64,000 bases of DNA from Roseovarius aestuariivivens. GTDB lineage: Bacteria; Pseudomonadota; Alphaproteobacteria; Rhodobacterales; Rhodobacteraceae. Under the pieces are notes generated by a model. It was not told where the DNA came from. It was given only the letters and a program-made list of their open reading frames with translations, and did not search any database. Below, piece by piece: positions 1 to 9,143 of this stretch. The translations under genes were made by a program, and so were the position numbers. The number at the start of each line of letters is the position of its first letter. Position 1 is the stretch's first letter. The stretch covers positions 1 through 64,000 of the forward strand of contig NZ_SJEY01000011.1 in the NCBI RefSeq assembly GCF_004761875.1, written 5' to 3'.

Positions 1-1719
1 GTACTCGTCCGAGCCGGGCCCGCCGCTGTAAAGATCAAGCCCAGCCCCGCCATCAAGCCGGTCATCCCCGCCTCCGCCCACAAGCGTGTCGTTGCCGGCT
101 CCGCCAAACAAGACATCCCGGGCCTCGCCGCCGGTGATGCGATCGGCGGCGAGGCTGCCCGAGGAGGCGGCCGCCATGACCTCGGTCTGTTCCGGCCACA
201 CGGGCAGAAAGCGGTCGCCGTCCAGAAACCCGGCGGACAGGACCTCGTCGGCTGTCAGCGCATCGCCCGAGGCGCTCTGGACCCGCAGCACTTCGTTACG
301 AAAGGCGATCTCGATCCTGTCGGGCCGGGCGTGGAAGGTCAACTGCCCGGCGTTGCGCAAAAACGTCCAGCCCGACAGGTCCAGCCGGTCGAGCCCGGGC
401 TGGAAATCGGTGATGACGTCAGTCGCGCCATCCGCGGCGAAAACGAAGACATCCGCCCCGGCGCCGCCCGCAAGCGTATCCGCCCCGGCGCCGTCGGTCA
501 GCACGTCGCCACCGGCGCCGGATATCAGCCGTTCGGACGCCGCGCCACCCGCGAGAATATCGTTGCGCGCGCTGCCCCGCAGCGCGCCGGAAGCGTCCGG
601 GACCGTCACGACGACGCCGGCGGAACCCGGATTTGCTAGCAGCCAGGTCAGGCCCGGCTCTGTCGCGCTGGCCACTGCGAGGCCCAGCGCGCCGTCTACA
701 TCGCCGGCGGCCAGAGCCGAGGCATCGGCAAGGCCGGTGTCGGTCGTGTCGGCGAGCGTCGAGACATGCAAAAGCCGCCCCCCGGGCAGAAGTTGCAAAA
801 CGCTGACGCCGTCCTCATCCCCAGATGCGACGACATAGGCGGCATCGCCCACCTTGGCGACCTCTAACTGGCTGACCTGGCCGAAGCGCGTTCCGGGACC
901 GTCGAGCAGGTGATCGACCGGGTCCAGCCGCCCGGTGTCGGTCACCCGGAACACGCTCAGCGAACTGCTGTCGCGGGCGGCGACGATGGCATAGGTCTCG
1001 CCCGCCATATCTATTGTGCGCAGCTCGACCGGCTGGCCAATGCCAAGCCCGTCGTCCTGTCGGTGGCGTCCCGCAAGGCTGAGCGAGCCATCGGACGACA
1101 CGGCAAAGGAGGACAGGATATCGTCGCCGTCCGAGAGCGCGAGCACGAAGCTGCGCCCGCCGGCCTGCGCCTGACCGAGGGCGATGAGCGTATCCCCGGC
1201 GTCGGAAAGTCCCGCGGGCTGCGCGGCGAGGGCCGTCAGACGCCCGTCGGACGCGATCTGCCAGCGCTGAATCTGGGTCGCGGCAGCTGTGATGCCGAGA
1301 AGCTCGGACCCTGCGTCGGTATGACGGATCACGGTGTCGGTCAGGTCTTCGGGCAGGGCCGCGCCGGGCAGGGCCTGCCCGGCTGTCGCGAACCGGCCCT
1401 GCCCGTCTAACGCGTGCAGCCAGAGGCCCGCCTTGTTGATGCCTGTCACGCCCAGCGCCAGCGTGTCGCCGAGCCTGTCCAGCACGAGTTCGCTGGTCTG
1501 TCCGATCTGGATGGATCCCGGCAGTGTGATCGCGTCGACCCAAGTGAGCGCCGTTTCGGTGACGTGATAGGCGGACAGGCCGCCACCCTCGCCCCGCGTC
1601 GTGCCATAGAGCACGGGAATATCCCCCGAAACGTGAAGTTCGAGATCGCTCAGTCCGGTCAGCCGGAGGTCATCGGCCGCGTTCAGCCAGAGCGGCCGCG
1701 CCCATGTCACCTGCACCAT
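1..1719 (-). CDS. RTX calcium-binding secreted protein with propeller-like N-terminal region (3' part outside window)
   Basis: This is an open minus-strand frame of 573 codons that runs off the left edge, so the C-terminus is missing. The first ~430 residues carry repeated blades of the kind SxxLSVFRVTDTGRL and DGVSVLQLLPGGRL, which look like a beta-propeller. From about residue 430 there are RTX nonapeptides (GGAGADTLAGGAGAD, LFGGAGNDTLVGGGGDD), a spacer resembling the VITDFQPGLDRLDL element typical of RTX proteins, and a second RTX block that reaches the edge (GGPGSDEY). Such proteins are normally exported by type I secretion and fold when they bind Ca2+ outside the cell. The ATG at 1719 is preceded by a good AAGGAG Shine-Dalgarno. 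The target of the propeller is unknown. Confidence 0.85.
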   Translation of the reverse strand, partial: MVQVTWARPLWLNAADDLRLTGLSDLELHVSGDIPVLYGTTRGEGGGLSAYHVTETALTWVDAITLPGSIQIGQTSELVLDRLGDTLALGVTGINKAGLWLHALDGQGRFATAGQALPGAALPEDLTDTVIRHTDAGSELLGITAAATQIQRWQIASDGRLTALAAQPAGLSDAGDTLIALGQAQAGGRSFVLALSDGDDILSSFAVSSDGSLSLAGRHRQDDGLGIGQPVELRTIDMAGETYAIVAARDSSSLSVFRVTDTGRLDPVDHLLDGPGTRFGQVSQLEVAKVGDAAYVVASGDEDGVSVLQLLPGGRLLHVSTLADTTDTGLADASALAAGDVDGALGLAVASATEPGLTWLLANPGSAGVVVTVPDASGALRGSARNDILAGGAASERLISGAGGDVLTDGAGADTLAGGAGADVFVFAADGATDVITDFQPGLDRLDLSGWTFLRNAGQLTFHARPDRIEIAFRNEVLRVQSASGDALTADEVLSAGFLDGDRFLPVWPEQTEVMAAASSGSLAADRITGGEARDVLFGGAGNDTLVGGGGDDRLDGGAGLDLYSGGPGSDEY

Positions 1720-1729
1720 GCCCACACTC

Positions 1730-1748
1730 CTTTCCCACGCGGGGAAAG
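1730..1748 (-). promoter_or_regulatory. Hairpin overlapping the ribosome binding site of the RTX gene
   Basis: Read on the minus strand, arms CTTTCCC and GGGAAAG (7 bp, 5-nt loop) sit just upstream of the RTX start. The 3' arm runs into the AAGGAG Shine-Dalgarno, so folding would partly hide it. The pairing is seen in the sequence; translational control is inference. Confidence 0.35.
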
Positions 1749-1864
1749 ATGCAGAAGGGCCGTGATCGGGATGGTGAGACTTTGTGGCGGAACCGGGGCT
1801 CTTGCCGAGATTTTATCTCAACTCTTTCCCGGATCCGCGCGGGGCATTGGCGCCGCTTAACAGG

Positions 1865-2746
1865 TCAGGCGCGACCGCTGGCCAGCGCCTGGAGATATTT
1901 GCCGTAAGCGTTCTTGGAGAATTTCTCGGACCGCCGCAGCATCTCTTCCTGGTCGATCCAGTGCATCTGAAAGGCGACTTCGTCCGGGCTGCCGACCTGC
2001 TGGCCCTGCCGTTCGGTCAGGGTGCGCACGAAATTTCCGGCATCCAGAAGCGAGCCGTGCGTGCCGGTGTCGAGCCACGCATAGCCCCGGCCCATACGCT
2101 TAACGCTGAGCAGACCGTCTTCGAGGTAGCTTTCCAGAAGCGTGGTGATCTCGAGCTCGCCGCGATCGGACGGTGCGACGAGCTTGGCCCGCTCGGGCGC
2201 GGAGCCGTCGAGAAAGTAAAGCCCGGTGACGGCGTAGTTCGACGGTGGGACCTCGGGTTTCTCGATGATCTGCGTCACGTTGCCGGCGGCGTCGAAAGCG
2301 ACCACGCCATAGCGTTCGGGGTCGGCGACATGATAGCCGAACACGGTGCCGCCACCAGTTTGCCGGTCGGCCTCTTCCAGCATGCGGGGCAGGCCGTGGC
2401 CGTAAAAGATGTTGTCGCCCAGCACCATCGCCGAAGGCGCTCCGGCAAGATAGTCTTCGGCTAGGATATAGGCCTGGGCCAGCCCGTCCGGCGAGGGCTG
2501 CACGATATAGGTGAGCGAAATGCCCCACTGGCTGCCATCGCCCAGCGTGCGCTGGAACTGCGCCTGATCCTCGGGCGTTGTAATCATCGCGATCTCGCGG
2601 ATCCCCGCGAGCATGAGCACCGAGAGCGGGTAGTAGATCATCGGCTTGTCATAGACCGGCAGAAGCTGTTTCGAGACACCCTGCGTGATCGGGTAGAGCC
2701 GCGTGCCCGAGCCACCGGCCAGGATGATGCCTTTGCGTTGTGTCAT
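1865..2746 (-). CDS. rfbA: Glucose-1-phosphate thymidylyltransferase
   Basis: First enzyme of dTDP-L-rhamnose synthesis: it joins dTTP and glucose-1-phosphate to give dTDP-glucose. The 293-residue length is normal for RmlA/RfbA. The N-terminal nucleotide-binding motif GIILAGGSGTRLYPIT, the KQLLPVYDKPMIYYPL segment, the metal-binding LGDNIFYGHG, and IIEKPEVPPSNYAVTGLYF are all present. It is the last gene of the minus-strand rhamnose operon, and its ATG overlaps the rfbD stop by 4 bp (ATGA), which suggests translational coupling. No strong terminator is visible after it. Confidence 0.97.
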   Translation of the reverse strand: MTQRKGIILAGGSGTRLYPITQGVSKQLLPVYDKPMIYYPLSVLMLAGIREIAMITTPEDQAQFQRTLGDGSQWGISLTYIVQPSPDGLAQAYILAEDYLAGAPSAMVLGDNIFYGHGLPRMLEEADRQTGGGTVFGYHVADPERYGVVAFDAAGNVTQIIEKPEVPPSNYAVTGLYFLDGSAPERAKLVAPSDRGELEITTLLESYLEDGLLSVKRMGRGYAWLDTGTHGSLLDAGNFVRTLTERQGQQVGSPDEVAFQMHWIDQEEMLRRSEKFSKNAYGKYLQALASGRA

Positions 2747-3627
2747 GCTTTCAATGCTCCAAGATCTGCAAGAATTTTGGCGAGGCCCACGCGCCAGTCG
2801 GGCCGCGCAAGGCCGAATGCCGTCTCCAGCCCGGTATTGTCCATACGCGAATTGAGCGGACGCGCCGCCGGGGTGGGAAAATCGGTGGTTAGGATATCCA
2901 CCACCTCGGGAGAAAGACCGGCCTGCGCGAAGATTTCACGCGCGAAATCCGCCCAACTGACATCCGGCGCGCCGGAGAGGTGATAGGTGCCGGATTTTTC
3001 CGGCGTATCGCGCAGCTGTGCCGCGATTGCCAGGCAGGTCGCCGCGATATCGGCGGCGCAGGTCGGCCCGCCGATCTGGTCGGCCACGATGGTCAGCCGG
3101 TCGCGTTCCGCCCCAAGCCGCAGCATGGTCTTGACGAAATTGTTGCCATGCGCCGAGACGACCCAGGACGTGCGCAGGATGGCGTGCACACCGCCGGCGG
3201 CGCGCACGGCCTCTTCGCCCGCGAGCTTGGAGCGGCCATACGCATTTTGCGGCGCAACCGGATCGGACGGCCGCCACGGCAGAGTGCCGTCGCCGGCAAA
3301 GACGTAATCGGTGGAAATATGCAAAAATGGAATGGCCTTGGCGGCACAGGCCCGGGCCATGGCGCCGGGCGCGTCGCCGTTGATCACCGTCGCCTCTTCC
3401 TCGTGGTCTTCGGCCCTGTCGACGGCTGTCCAGGCGGCGGCGTTGATCACCATGTCGGCGTCGCTGTCGGCGATGCGCGCCGCGCAGGCCGCGGGATCCG
3501 ACAGATCGGCGGTGTCCCGACCCAGCGCGGTGACACGCGCCTGGGCCTGCAATTCGGTGGCCACCTGGCCGGTCTGGCCGAAGACCAGCACGGTCGGCTC
3601 AGTATCTGGTCGGGGCGTCGCGGTCAT
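2743..3627 (-). CDS. rfbD: dTDP-4-dehydrorhamnose reductase
   Basis: Reduces dTDP-4-keto-L-rhamnose to dTDP-L-rhamnose, the last step of the pathway. This is an SDR-type enzyme of 294 residues with the N-terminal Rossmann motif VFGQTGQVATEL, the VINAAAWTAVDRAE segment, HISTDYVFAGDG and the YGRSK catalytic pair. The same frame stays open upstream into the sulfotransferase gene; I chose the ATG at 3627 because AAAGG lies ~9 nt before it and the conserved domain begins right after. This start lies 29 bp inside the end of the sulfotransferase gene. An in-frame ATG at 3642 is a weaker alternative. Confidence 0.93.
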   Translation of the reverse strand: MTATPRPDTEPTVLVFGQTGQVATELQAQARVTALGRDTADLSDPAACAARIADSDADMVINAAAWTAVDRAEDHEEEATVINGDAPGAMARACAAKAIPFLHISTDYVFAGDGTLPWRPSDPVAPQNAYGRSKLAGEEAVRAAGGVHAILRTSWVVSAHGNNFVKTMLRLGAERDRLTIVADQIGGPTCAADIAATCLAIAAQLRDTPEKSGTYHLSGAPDVSWADFAREIFAQAGLSPEVVDILTTDFPTPAARPLNSRMDNTGLETAFGLARPDWRVGLAKILADLGALKA

Positions 3628-4270
3628 AGCCGAACCTTTCATAGTCTTTTTTGTACATGTCATAGATGCGGGCGCGATCCGCCTCACCCACGCGAAACGC
3701 AGCTTCCGGCATTTCCTTTGCGGCGAAGCGCAGGCTGCGGGCCTGCTTGAGAGGTATCTGACGCGGGCCGTCGGACTGTCCCAGTTGCGCATCGAGCCAC
3801 GGGACCAGCGTTTCAAGACCGTCCTCCAGCCGGAAGACCTTTGCCAGCCCCGCCTTCTGCGGGATGAAGTCGCTGATCGGGCGCACGTGATTGTCGTAGG
3901 CGAATGGACTGCGCGCGCGCAGCGTCTCGACGCGGTCCAACCATTCGGAAAAGGAGGTGCCGGGGTCGATCTCGCGCTCGACCTCGAGCTTGAAAAGATA
4001 GACCGAGGCCAGACGGTCGACCGGGTGCCGGGTGATCCCGAAGATGGCATCGAAGAGATGCAGCGGGAAGATACGCTTGAGCTGTTCCAGCGGGATGTGC
4101 TGCGGCGAGCTTTTGGACCACCGCTGACGCGCCGGTACGGAATAGAACTTGTTATCCAGGAACGCCAGGCGACCAAAGCGCGATTGCAGATAGGTCTCGA
4201 CCGCGCTGCCCGCGCATTTCGGCACGTGGATAAAGTAGATCAGTCGGTTATGAGCGCGCAGGATCGGCAT
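3599..4270 (-). CDS. Sulfotransferase family protein (PF03567-like) inside the rhamnose operon
   Basis: A 223-residue protein with the PAPS-binding 5'-phosphosulfate loop HVPKCAGSAVETYL near residue 15 and a 3'-phosphate-binding segment ITRHPVDRLASVYLFK near residue 80. This pattern is typical of the Sulfotransfer_2 family that sulfates carbohydrates. It has no signal peptide or membrane segment, so it should act in the cytoplasm using PAPS. It lies between rfbB (45 nt upstream) and rfbD (29 bp overlap), so it is probably co-transcribed. The acceptor is unknown; a rhamnose-containing glycan is the simplest inference. Confidence 0.85.
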   Translation of the reverse strand: MPILRAHNRLIYFIHVPKCAGSAVETYLQSRFGRLAFLDNKFYSVPARQRWSKSSPQHIPLEQLKRIFPLHLFDAIFGITRHPVDRLASVYLFKLEVEREIDPGTSFSEWLDRVETLRARSPFAYDNHVRPISDFIPQKAGLAKVFRLEDGLETLVPWLDAQLGQSDGPRQIPLKQARSLRFAAKEMPEAAFRVGEADRARIYDMYKKDYERFGYDRDAPTRY

Positions 4271-4315
4271 GGTCTACGGCATATCCTTCAACGTCGAACC
4301 GGCCCGGGGCGGCGA

Positions 4316-5365
4316 TCACGCCTTGACCCCCAGGCGTTCACCGACACCGTGGCGCGCCTGTAGCGGACGCCACCAGGCTTCGTTGTCGAGATACCATTGC
4401 ACAGTACGCTCCAGCCCCTCTTCCACCGTCACCGAGGGTCGCCAGCCCAGCTCGGTGCGGATGCGGCTGGGATCGATGGCGTACCGCGCGTCATGGCCGG
4501 GGCGGTCCGTCACGAAGGTGATCTGATCGGCGTATGAACCGTTGGGCTTGGGACGTTTCAGATCGAGAATCCGGCACAGGGTCTGCACCAGTTCGAGATT
4601 GGTGCGCTCGTTTTCGCCGCCGATATTGTAGCTGCGGCCCAGTTCACCCTTCTGGACCACGAGCAGAAGCGCGTCGGCGTGATCCTCGACGTAAAGCCAG
4701 TCGCGGATGTTGTCGCCCTTGCCATAGATCGGCAGCGGCTTGCCGGCCAGTGCATTGAGGATGACCACGGGGATCAGTTTTTCCGGGAAGTGGTAGGGCC
4801 CGTAATTATTCGAGCAATTGGTCAGCACGACCGGCAGTCCGTAGGTTTCGTGCCAGGCGCGCACGAGGTGATCAGAGGCGGCTTTCGAGGCGGAATAGGG
4901 ACTGCGCGGGTCGTAGGGCGTTTCTTCCGTGAATTTCACCTCCGGGTCGGGCGGCAGGCTGCCGTAGACCTCGTCGGTCGAGATATGGTGAAACCGGAAC
5001 GTGCCGGGCTTGCCCTGCGCCGCCCAGTATCCGCGCGCGGCCTCGAGCATGTTGTAGGTGCCGGTGATGTTGGTTTCGATGAAATCGCCGGGCCCGTCGA
5101 TCGAGCGATCCACATGGCTTTCGGCGGCGAGATGCATGACGGCGTCGGGCGCGTGCGCCTCGAAAACCCGGTCAAGCGCCGCGCGGTCGCGGATATCGAC
5201 ATGTTCGAAGGCGTACCCGGGCGTCTCGGCCACCTCGGCCACGTTCTCGAGACAGGCGGCATAGGTCAGGGCATCCACGTTGACCACGCTGTGACCCTGC
5301 GCGATGGCGCGCCGCACCACGGCCGATCCGATGAATCCGGCCCCGCCGGTGACCAGCAGTTTCAT
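4316..5365 (-). CDS. rfbB: dTDP-glucose 4,6-dehydratase
   Basis: Second step of the dTDP-rhamnose pathway; an NAD+-dependent extended SDR of 349 residues. It shows the Rossmann motif [12 protein letters not shown], the [15 protein letters not shown] signature, the active-site triplet region STDEVYGSL, the catalytic [15 protein letters not shown], and substrate-binding [17 protein letters not shown]. Its start overlaps the rfbC stop by 4 bp (ATGA at 5362-5365). It is followed by the sulfotransferase gene rather than directly by rfbD. Confidence 0.97.
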   Translation of the reverse strand: MKLLVTGGAGFIGSAVVRRAIAQGHSVVNVDALTYAACLENVAEVAETPGYAFEHVDIRDRAALDRVFEAHAPDAVMHLAAESHVDRSIDGPGDFIETNITGTYNMLEAARGYWAAQGKPGTFRFHHISTDEVYGSLPPDPEVKFTEETPYDPRSPYSASKAASDHLVRAWHETYGLPVVLTNCSNNYGPYHFPEKLIPVVILNALAGKPLPIYGKGDNIRDWLYVEDHADALLLVVQKGELGRSYNIGGENERTNLELVQTLCRILDLKRPKPNGSYADQITFVTDRPGHDARYAIDPSRIRTELGWRPSVTVEEGLERTVQWYLDNEAWWRPLQARHGVGERLGVKA

Positions 5366-5931
5366 GCCGTGCCCTCCAGCGTGAAGGGGCTGTCATACCC
5401 GGCGATGCCCGGCGCGGCGGCGTCCTTGTCCGAGATCACCGGTGTGATGCCCGAGAGCGGCCACTCGATCCCGATATCGGGATCGTCCCAGCGCAGGGCG
5501 CCCTCGGTTTCGGGGGCGTAATAGTCGCTGCATTTATAGATGATCTCGGTGTCGGGCATGAGGGTCATGAAGCCATGCGCGAAGCCGGCCGGAACCAGAA
5601 GTTGCCGCCCGTTGTCGAAGCTGAGTTCGTAGCCGACCCACTGCCCGTAGGTCGGACTGCCCTTGCGAATGTCAACGGCTACGTCGAACAGGCTTCCCTT
5701 GCCGCACCGCACCAGCTTGTCCTGGGCGTGGGGCGGGGCCTGAAAATGCAGGCCACGCACCGTCCCCTGCGTGGAGGACAGCGAATGATTGTCCTGCACG
5801 AACTCAATATCGATGCCCGCGTCCGCCAGTTTCGCGCGGCTGTAGCTTTCGGAGAAAAAGCCCCGATGGTCGCCGAAACGCGGCGGAGTGATCAGTTTGA
5901 CGCCATCGAGCGGGGTGTCTTCAACCTGCAT
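5362..5931 (-). CDS. rfbC: dTDP-4-dehydrorhamnose 3,5-epimerase
   Basis: Third enzyme of the pathway, a 189-residue cupin. Characteristic segments are [35 protein letters not shown] (catalytic His in RGLHF), [15 protein letters not shown] and [12 protein letters not shown]. It is the promoter-proximal gene of the minus-strand operon rfbC-rfbB-sulfotransferase-rfbD-rfbA. AAGG sits 7 nt before the ATG. The 245-bp region upstream (5932-6176) separates it from the divergent DUF2793 gene and must hold the operon promoter, but I see no clear -35/-10 pair. Confidence 0.96.
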   Translation of the reverse strand: MQVEDTPLDGVKLITPPRFGDHRGFFSESYSRAKLADAGIDIEFVQDNHSLSSTQGTVRGLHFQAPPHAQDKLVRCGKGSLFDVAVDIRKGSPTYGQWVGYELSFDNGRQLLVPAGFAHGFMTLMPDTEIIYKCSDYYAPETEGALRWDDPDIGIEWPLSGITPVISDKDAAAPGIAGYDSPFTLEGTA

Positions 5932-6176
5932 GGGAATGCCTTGGCTTTCTCAAAAAACATCGGGACCGGTCAGTCGGGATGCTCTTAGCATCGGTCCACA
6001 CCGGTGTCACGCCTTGCAGGCGCAGTGTTCCGCCGCGAGTCGGAAAGGCGCGGCTGTCGGGTCGGAGTGGCGGGGTGTTGCGCGTCGCGCGGGGCCGGCG
6101 GACGGTCGTCTCAAGTCCGGTTAACCCTCAATCCGTAGCGTGGCCCGAAGTGATAACTCACCGGGAGGCCCCGCCG

Positions 6177-7517
6177 ATGTCCGACACTTCACCCGTTCTG
6201 TCGCTGCCGCTGATACAGCCATCGCAGGCGCAGAAGCACGTGACCCACAATGAGGCGCTGCTGCTGCTCGACGCGGCAGTGCAACTGGCCGTGGCGGACC
6301 GGGACCGAACCTCACCGCCGGCGCTGCCGGAAGCCGGTCAGCGCCACATCGTGGCCCCCGGGGCCACGGCAGAATGGGCCGGACAGGATGGTTTACTTGC
6401 GCTTTGGGATGGCGGCGCGTGGCGCTTCGTGACACCGCTTGTGGGCTGGCGGGCCGAGGTTCTGTCCTAGAGTGTTGCCGTTCTGTTCGACGGGGCCGAA
6501 TGGCAGGAACGGCAGATGGATCTCGACAACCTCGACGGGGTCGGGATCGGGGCCGCGTCTGACGCCGTCAACCGGCTGGCGGTGGCGTCCGACGCATCGC
6601 TGTTCAGTCATGCCGGGTCGGGACACCAGATCAAGATCAACAAGGCGGCAAGCGGCGACACGGCCGCGCTGCTCTACCAGTCGGGCTGGTCGGGCCGGGC
6701 CGAAATGGGCCTGAACGGATCGGACCAGTGGTCCATCAAGGTCAGCCCCGATGGCGCGGCATGGACGACCGCGCTTGCGCTTGATCCTGACACCGGTCTG
6801 GCCAGCGGCGCCGCCGTTCAAAGCGATCCGGAAGACGCGACGCCCGGACGGGTGATGACGGTGGGCGCCTTCGGGCTTGGCGATGCGCCGCTTGACGCCG
6901 GCGCGAAACCCGCCTTTTCCGAATATGGCACTGTCACGGGGTTCGTGCAGGCCGGGTCGGCCACGGGTGGCGCGGCGGACAGACCGGTGCCGGCGCAGGA
7001 TCACTGGGGCTGGACCGCCAACGCCGATGCGCAGAACGGCGCGCAATTCCTGATCGAAGGGTCCAACCGGGCCTTTCTGCGGACCAAGACCGATGGCAGT
7101 GGCGGGGCCTATTCCGACTGGGTCGAGTTCTGCACGCGCGCCGATATTCTGGGCGTGGTCGGTCAGGCAGGGGGCGTGCCGACAGGGGCGATCATGGAAT
7201 CCGGATCGAACACCAACGGCGAATACGTGCGGTTCGCGGACGGCACGCAGCTCGTGAAAATCGTCGAGCCGTCGTCGAACGGGCTTAACGCGACATCGGG
7301 GCTTGGCAGTCTTTTCGTGTCCAGCGCGCCCTATGACTGGGTTTTCCCGGCAGCCTTTCAAGCCGCGCCGACAGTCTTTGGCTGCGTGCGATCCAGTGAT
7401 CCTTGCTGGATCTCCGCCCGGCCGGTCAGCCCGCTGGCGGCGGAAGCCCGGCTGATCTCGCCCACGACGCTGGGCACGCGCGGCTTTGATCTTGTCGCGT
7501 TCGGACGCTGGTTCTGA
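6177..7517 (+). pseudogene. DUF2793 phage-tail/spike-like protein split by an in-frame TAG
   Basis: The ATG at 6177 (GGGAGG upstream) opens a frame with the DUF2793 hallmark of LIQPSQAQKHVTHNEAL followed by a GGAWRFVTPLVGWRAEV segment. An amber TAG at 6468-6470 ends it after 97 residues, but the same frame resumes at once (VAVLFDGAEWQERQMDLDN) and continues to a TGA at 7515-7517. The full product would be ~445 residues. The continuation VLFDGAEW is what should follow the FVTPLVGW segment in this family, so one substitution seems to have broken an intact gene. An ATG at 6516 with AGGA upstream could restart translation and give a 333-residue product. DUF2793 proteins occur in alphaproteobacterial prophages and, from memory and unchecked, in gene-transfer-agent head spikes. 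Readthrough or sequencing error is also possible. Confidence 0.75.
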
Positions 7518-7531
7518 GGAAAGGAAGCCCC

Positions 7532-7912
7532 ATGATCCTGAATTTCACACCACAGCGCGGCGATCACGATCTTTCTGTCGAGCGTCACGGCGATCGCCTT
7601 GTCCTGAACGGTCAGGAGATCGACCTGTCCGATCTGGCCGAGGGCGAGACGCGCAGCGCCGAAGAGATTGGCAACGCGTGGATCGCCGGCCGGGTGCAGC
7701 GGCAGAACGGGCAGCTGACGCTGACGCTGATCGTGCCGCATGGCGCAGGCGACCCGGTCGCGGATGCGCCGCCCGCGCCCCTTCAGGTGGCGCAGGATGG
7801 TCTCGTGCCGCTGCCTGCAAAACAGAGCCGGCCCGGGTCATACGCCGCCGCCCGCGCAGCCGCGAAAAGCCGGGCCGGATCGGTCAGTCCTTGCCGAAAA
7901 GATCGCGGGTGA
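7532..7912 (+). CDS. Small phage-tail-associated-like protein
   Basis: A 126-residue protein 14 nt downstream of the DUF2793 gene with a strong RBS (AGGAAAGGAAG). Residues 1-75 follow a pattern I associate with small proteins next to tail-fibre genes in Rhodobacterales prophages: a short beta-rich start, then [16 protein letters not shown], then [20 protein letters not shown]. That assignment is from memory. The C-terminus is Ala/Arg/Lys-rich and its last 29 bp overlap the 3' end of the convergent nucleotide-sugar dehydrogenase gene. This may mean the original stop was lost and the tail is an artefactual extension. Function unknown. Confidence 0.6.
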   Translation: MILNFTPQRGDHDLSVERHGDRLVLNGQEIDLSDLAEGETRSAEEIGNAWIAGRVQRQNGQLTLTLIVPHGAGDPVADAPPAPLQVAQDGLVPLPAKQSRPGSYAAARAAAKSRAGSVSPCRKDRG

Positions 7913-9059
7913 AGACCTTGTCGGTGACATCCGCCAGTTCATCAGTGTGGCGGTTGGCGATGATCACGTCGGCACGGTCTTTGAAGGCGTCCAGGTCATG
8001 GGTGACCTCGGAGCCGAAAAAGTTGTCGTCGTGCAGGGCCGGCTCGAACACTAGCACCTCGATGCCCTTGGCCTTGATGCGCTTCATGATGCCCTGGATC
8101 GAGCTTTGCCGGAAATTATCCGAGCCTTGCTTCATCACCAGCCGGAAGATGCCGACGCATTTCGGGGCTTGCCGGATGATCACCTCGGAGATGAAATCCT
8201 TGCGCGTGCGGTTGGCATCGACGATGGCGCGGATGAGGTTCTGCGGCACCTCAGAATAGTTCGCCAGAAGCTGCTTTGTGTCCTTGGGCAGACAATAGCC
8301 GCCATAGCCGAAGGACGGGTTGTTGTAGTGGCTGCCGATGCGCGGATCGAGGCAGACGCCGTTGATGATTTGCCGGCTGTCGAGCCCGTGCGCCAGCGCA
8401 TAGCTGTCGAGTTCGTTGAAATAGGCCACGCGCATCGCGAGATAGGTGTTGGCAAACAGCTTGATCGCCTCGGCCTCGGACGGGCTGGTGAAGAGCATTG
8501 GAACGTCCTCGGCCAGCGCGCCGTCCTTCAAGAGGTTTGCGAATTCGCGGGCCCGGTCGCTGTCTTCTCCGACGATGATCCGCGAGGGGTAGAGGTTGTC
8601 ATAGAGCGCCTTGCCCTCGCGCAGGAATTCCGGGCTGAAGAGAATCTTGTCGCTGCGAATCTTGCTGCGCATGGCCTGGACGTAGCCCACCGGCACGGTC
8701 GACTTGATGACGATCACGGCCTCTGGCGCGATCCGCGACACGGTTTCGATCACGTGTTCGACCGAAGAGGTATCGAAGAAATTGGTTTCGGGATCGTAGT
8801 TGGTGGGTGTCGCCACCACCACGTAGTCGGCGCCTCGAAAGGCCTCGGCCGGGTCGGTGGTGGCGGTCAGATCAAGGGTCGCGGTGGCCAGATACTCTTC
8901 CAGCATGTCGTCGACGATCGGGCACTTGCGATCATTCAGCATGCGCACCCGGTCTTCGCTGACGTCCAGCGCGCGCACGCTGTTGTTCTGCGCCAGAAGT
9001 ACGGCGTTCGACAGACCGACATACCCGATCCCGGCGACGGCAATCTTTCTTCCAGACAT
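7884..9059 (-). CDS. ugd: UDP-glucose 6-dehydrogenase-type nucleotide-sugar dehydrogenase
   Basis: Oxidises UDP-glucose (or a related nucleotide sugar) to the uronic acid with two NAD+. The 391-residue protein begins with the Rossmann motif [19 protein letters not shown] and has [49 protein letters not shown] and the catalytic cysteine segment [20 protein letters not shown]. The ~390-residue length matches the E. coli/Klebsiella Ugd type. The ATG at 9059 has GAGGG upstream; an in-frame ATG nine codons earlier lacks good support. It supplies UDP-glucuronate for surface polysaccharides, in keeping with the glycosyltransferases on its 5' side. Confidence 0.92.
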   Translation of the reverse strand: MSGRKIAVAGIGYVGLSNAVLLAQNNSVRALDVSEDRVRMLNDRKCPIVDDMLEEYLATATLDLTATTDPAEAFRGADYVVVATPTNYDPETNFFDTSSVEHVIETVSRIAPEAVIVIKSTVPVGYVQAMRSKIRSDKILFSPEFLREGKALYDNLYPSRIIVGEDSDRAREFANLLKDGALAEDVPMLFTSPSEAEAIKLFANTYLAMRVAYFNELDSYALAHGLDSRQIINGVCLDPRIGSHYNNPSFGYGGYCLPKDTKQLLANYSEVPQNLIRAIVDANRTRKDFISEVIIRQAPKCVGIFRLVMKQGSDNFRQSSIQGIMKRIKAKGIEVLVFEPALHDDNFFGSEVTHDLDAFKDRADVIIANRHTDELADVTDKVFTRDLFGKD

Positions 9060-9143
9060 GATCTGCCCTCTATTCAGCGTAATCAAATGCGTCCGAGCCG
9101 ATACCCCAGTCAGGCGGCTTGTTCCACAATGAAAAGGGTGGGA

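Noticed and set aside
3642-4176. N-terminal extension of the rfbD frame upstream of 3627
   Set aside because: The extension is Ser/Arg-rich, lies wholly within the sulfotransferase gene in another frame, and the rfbD domain begins after the RBS-supported ATG at 3627.
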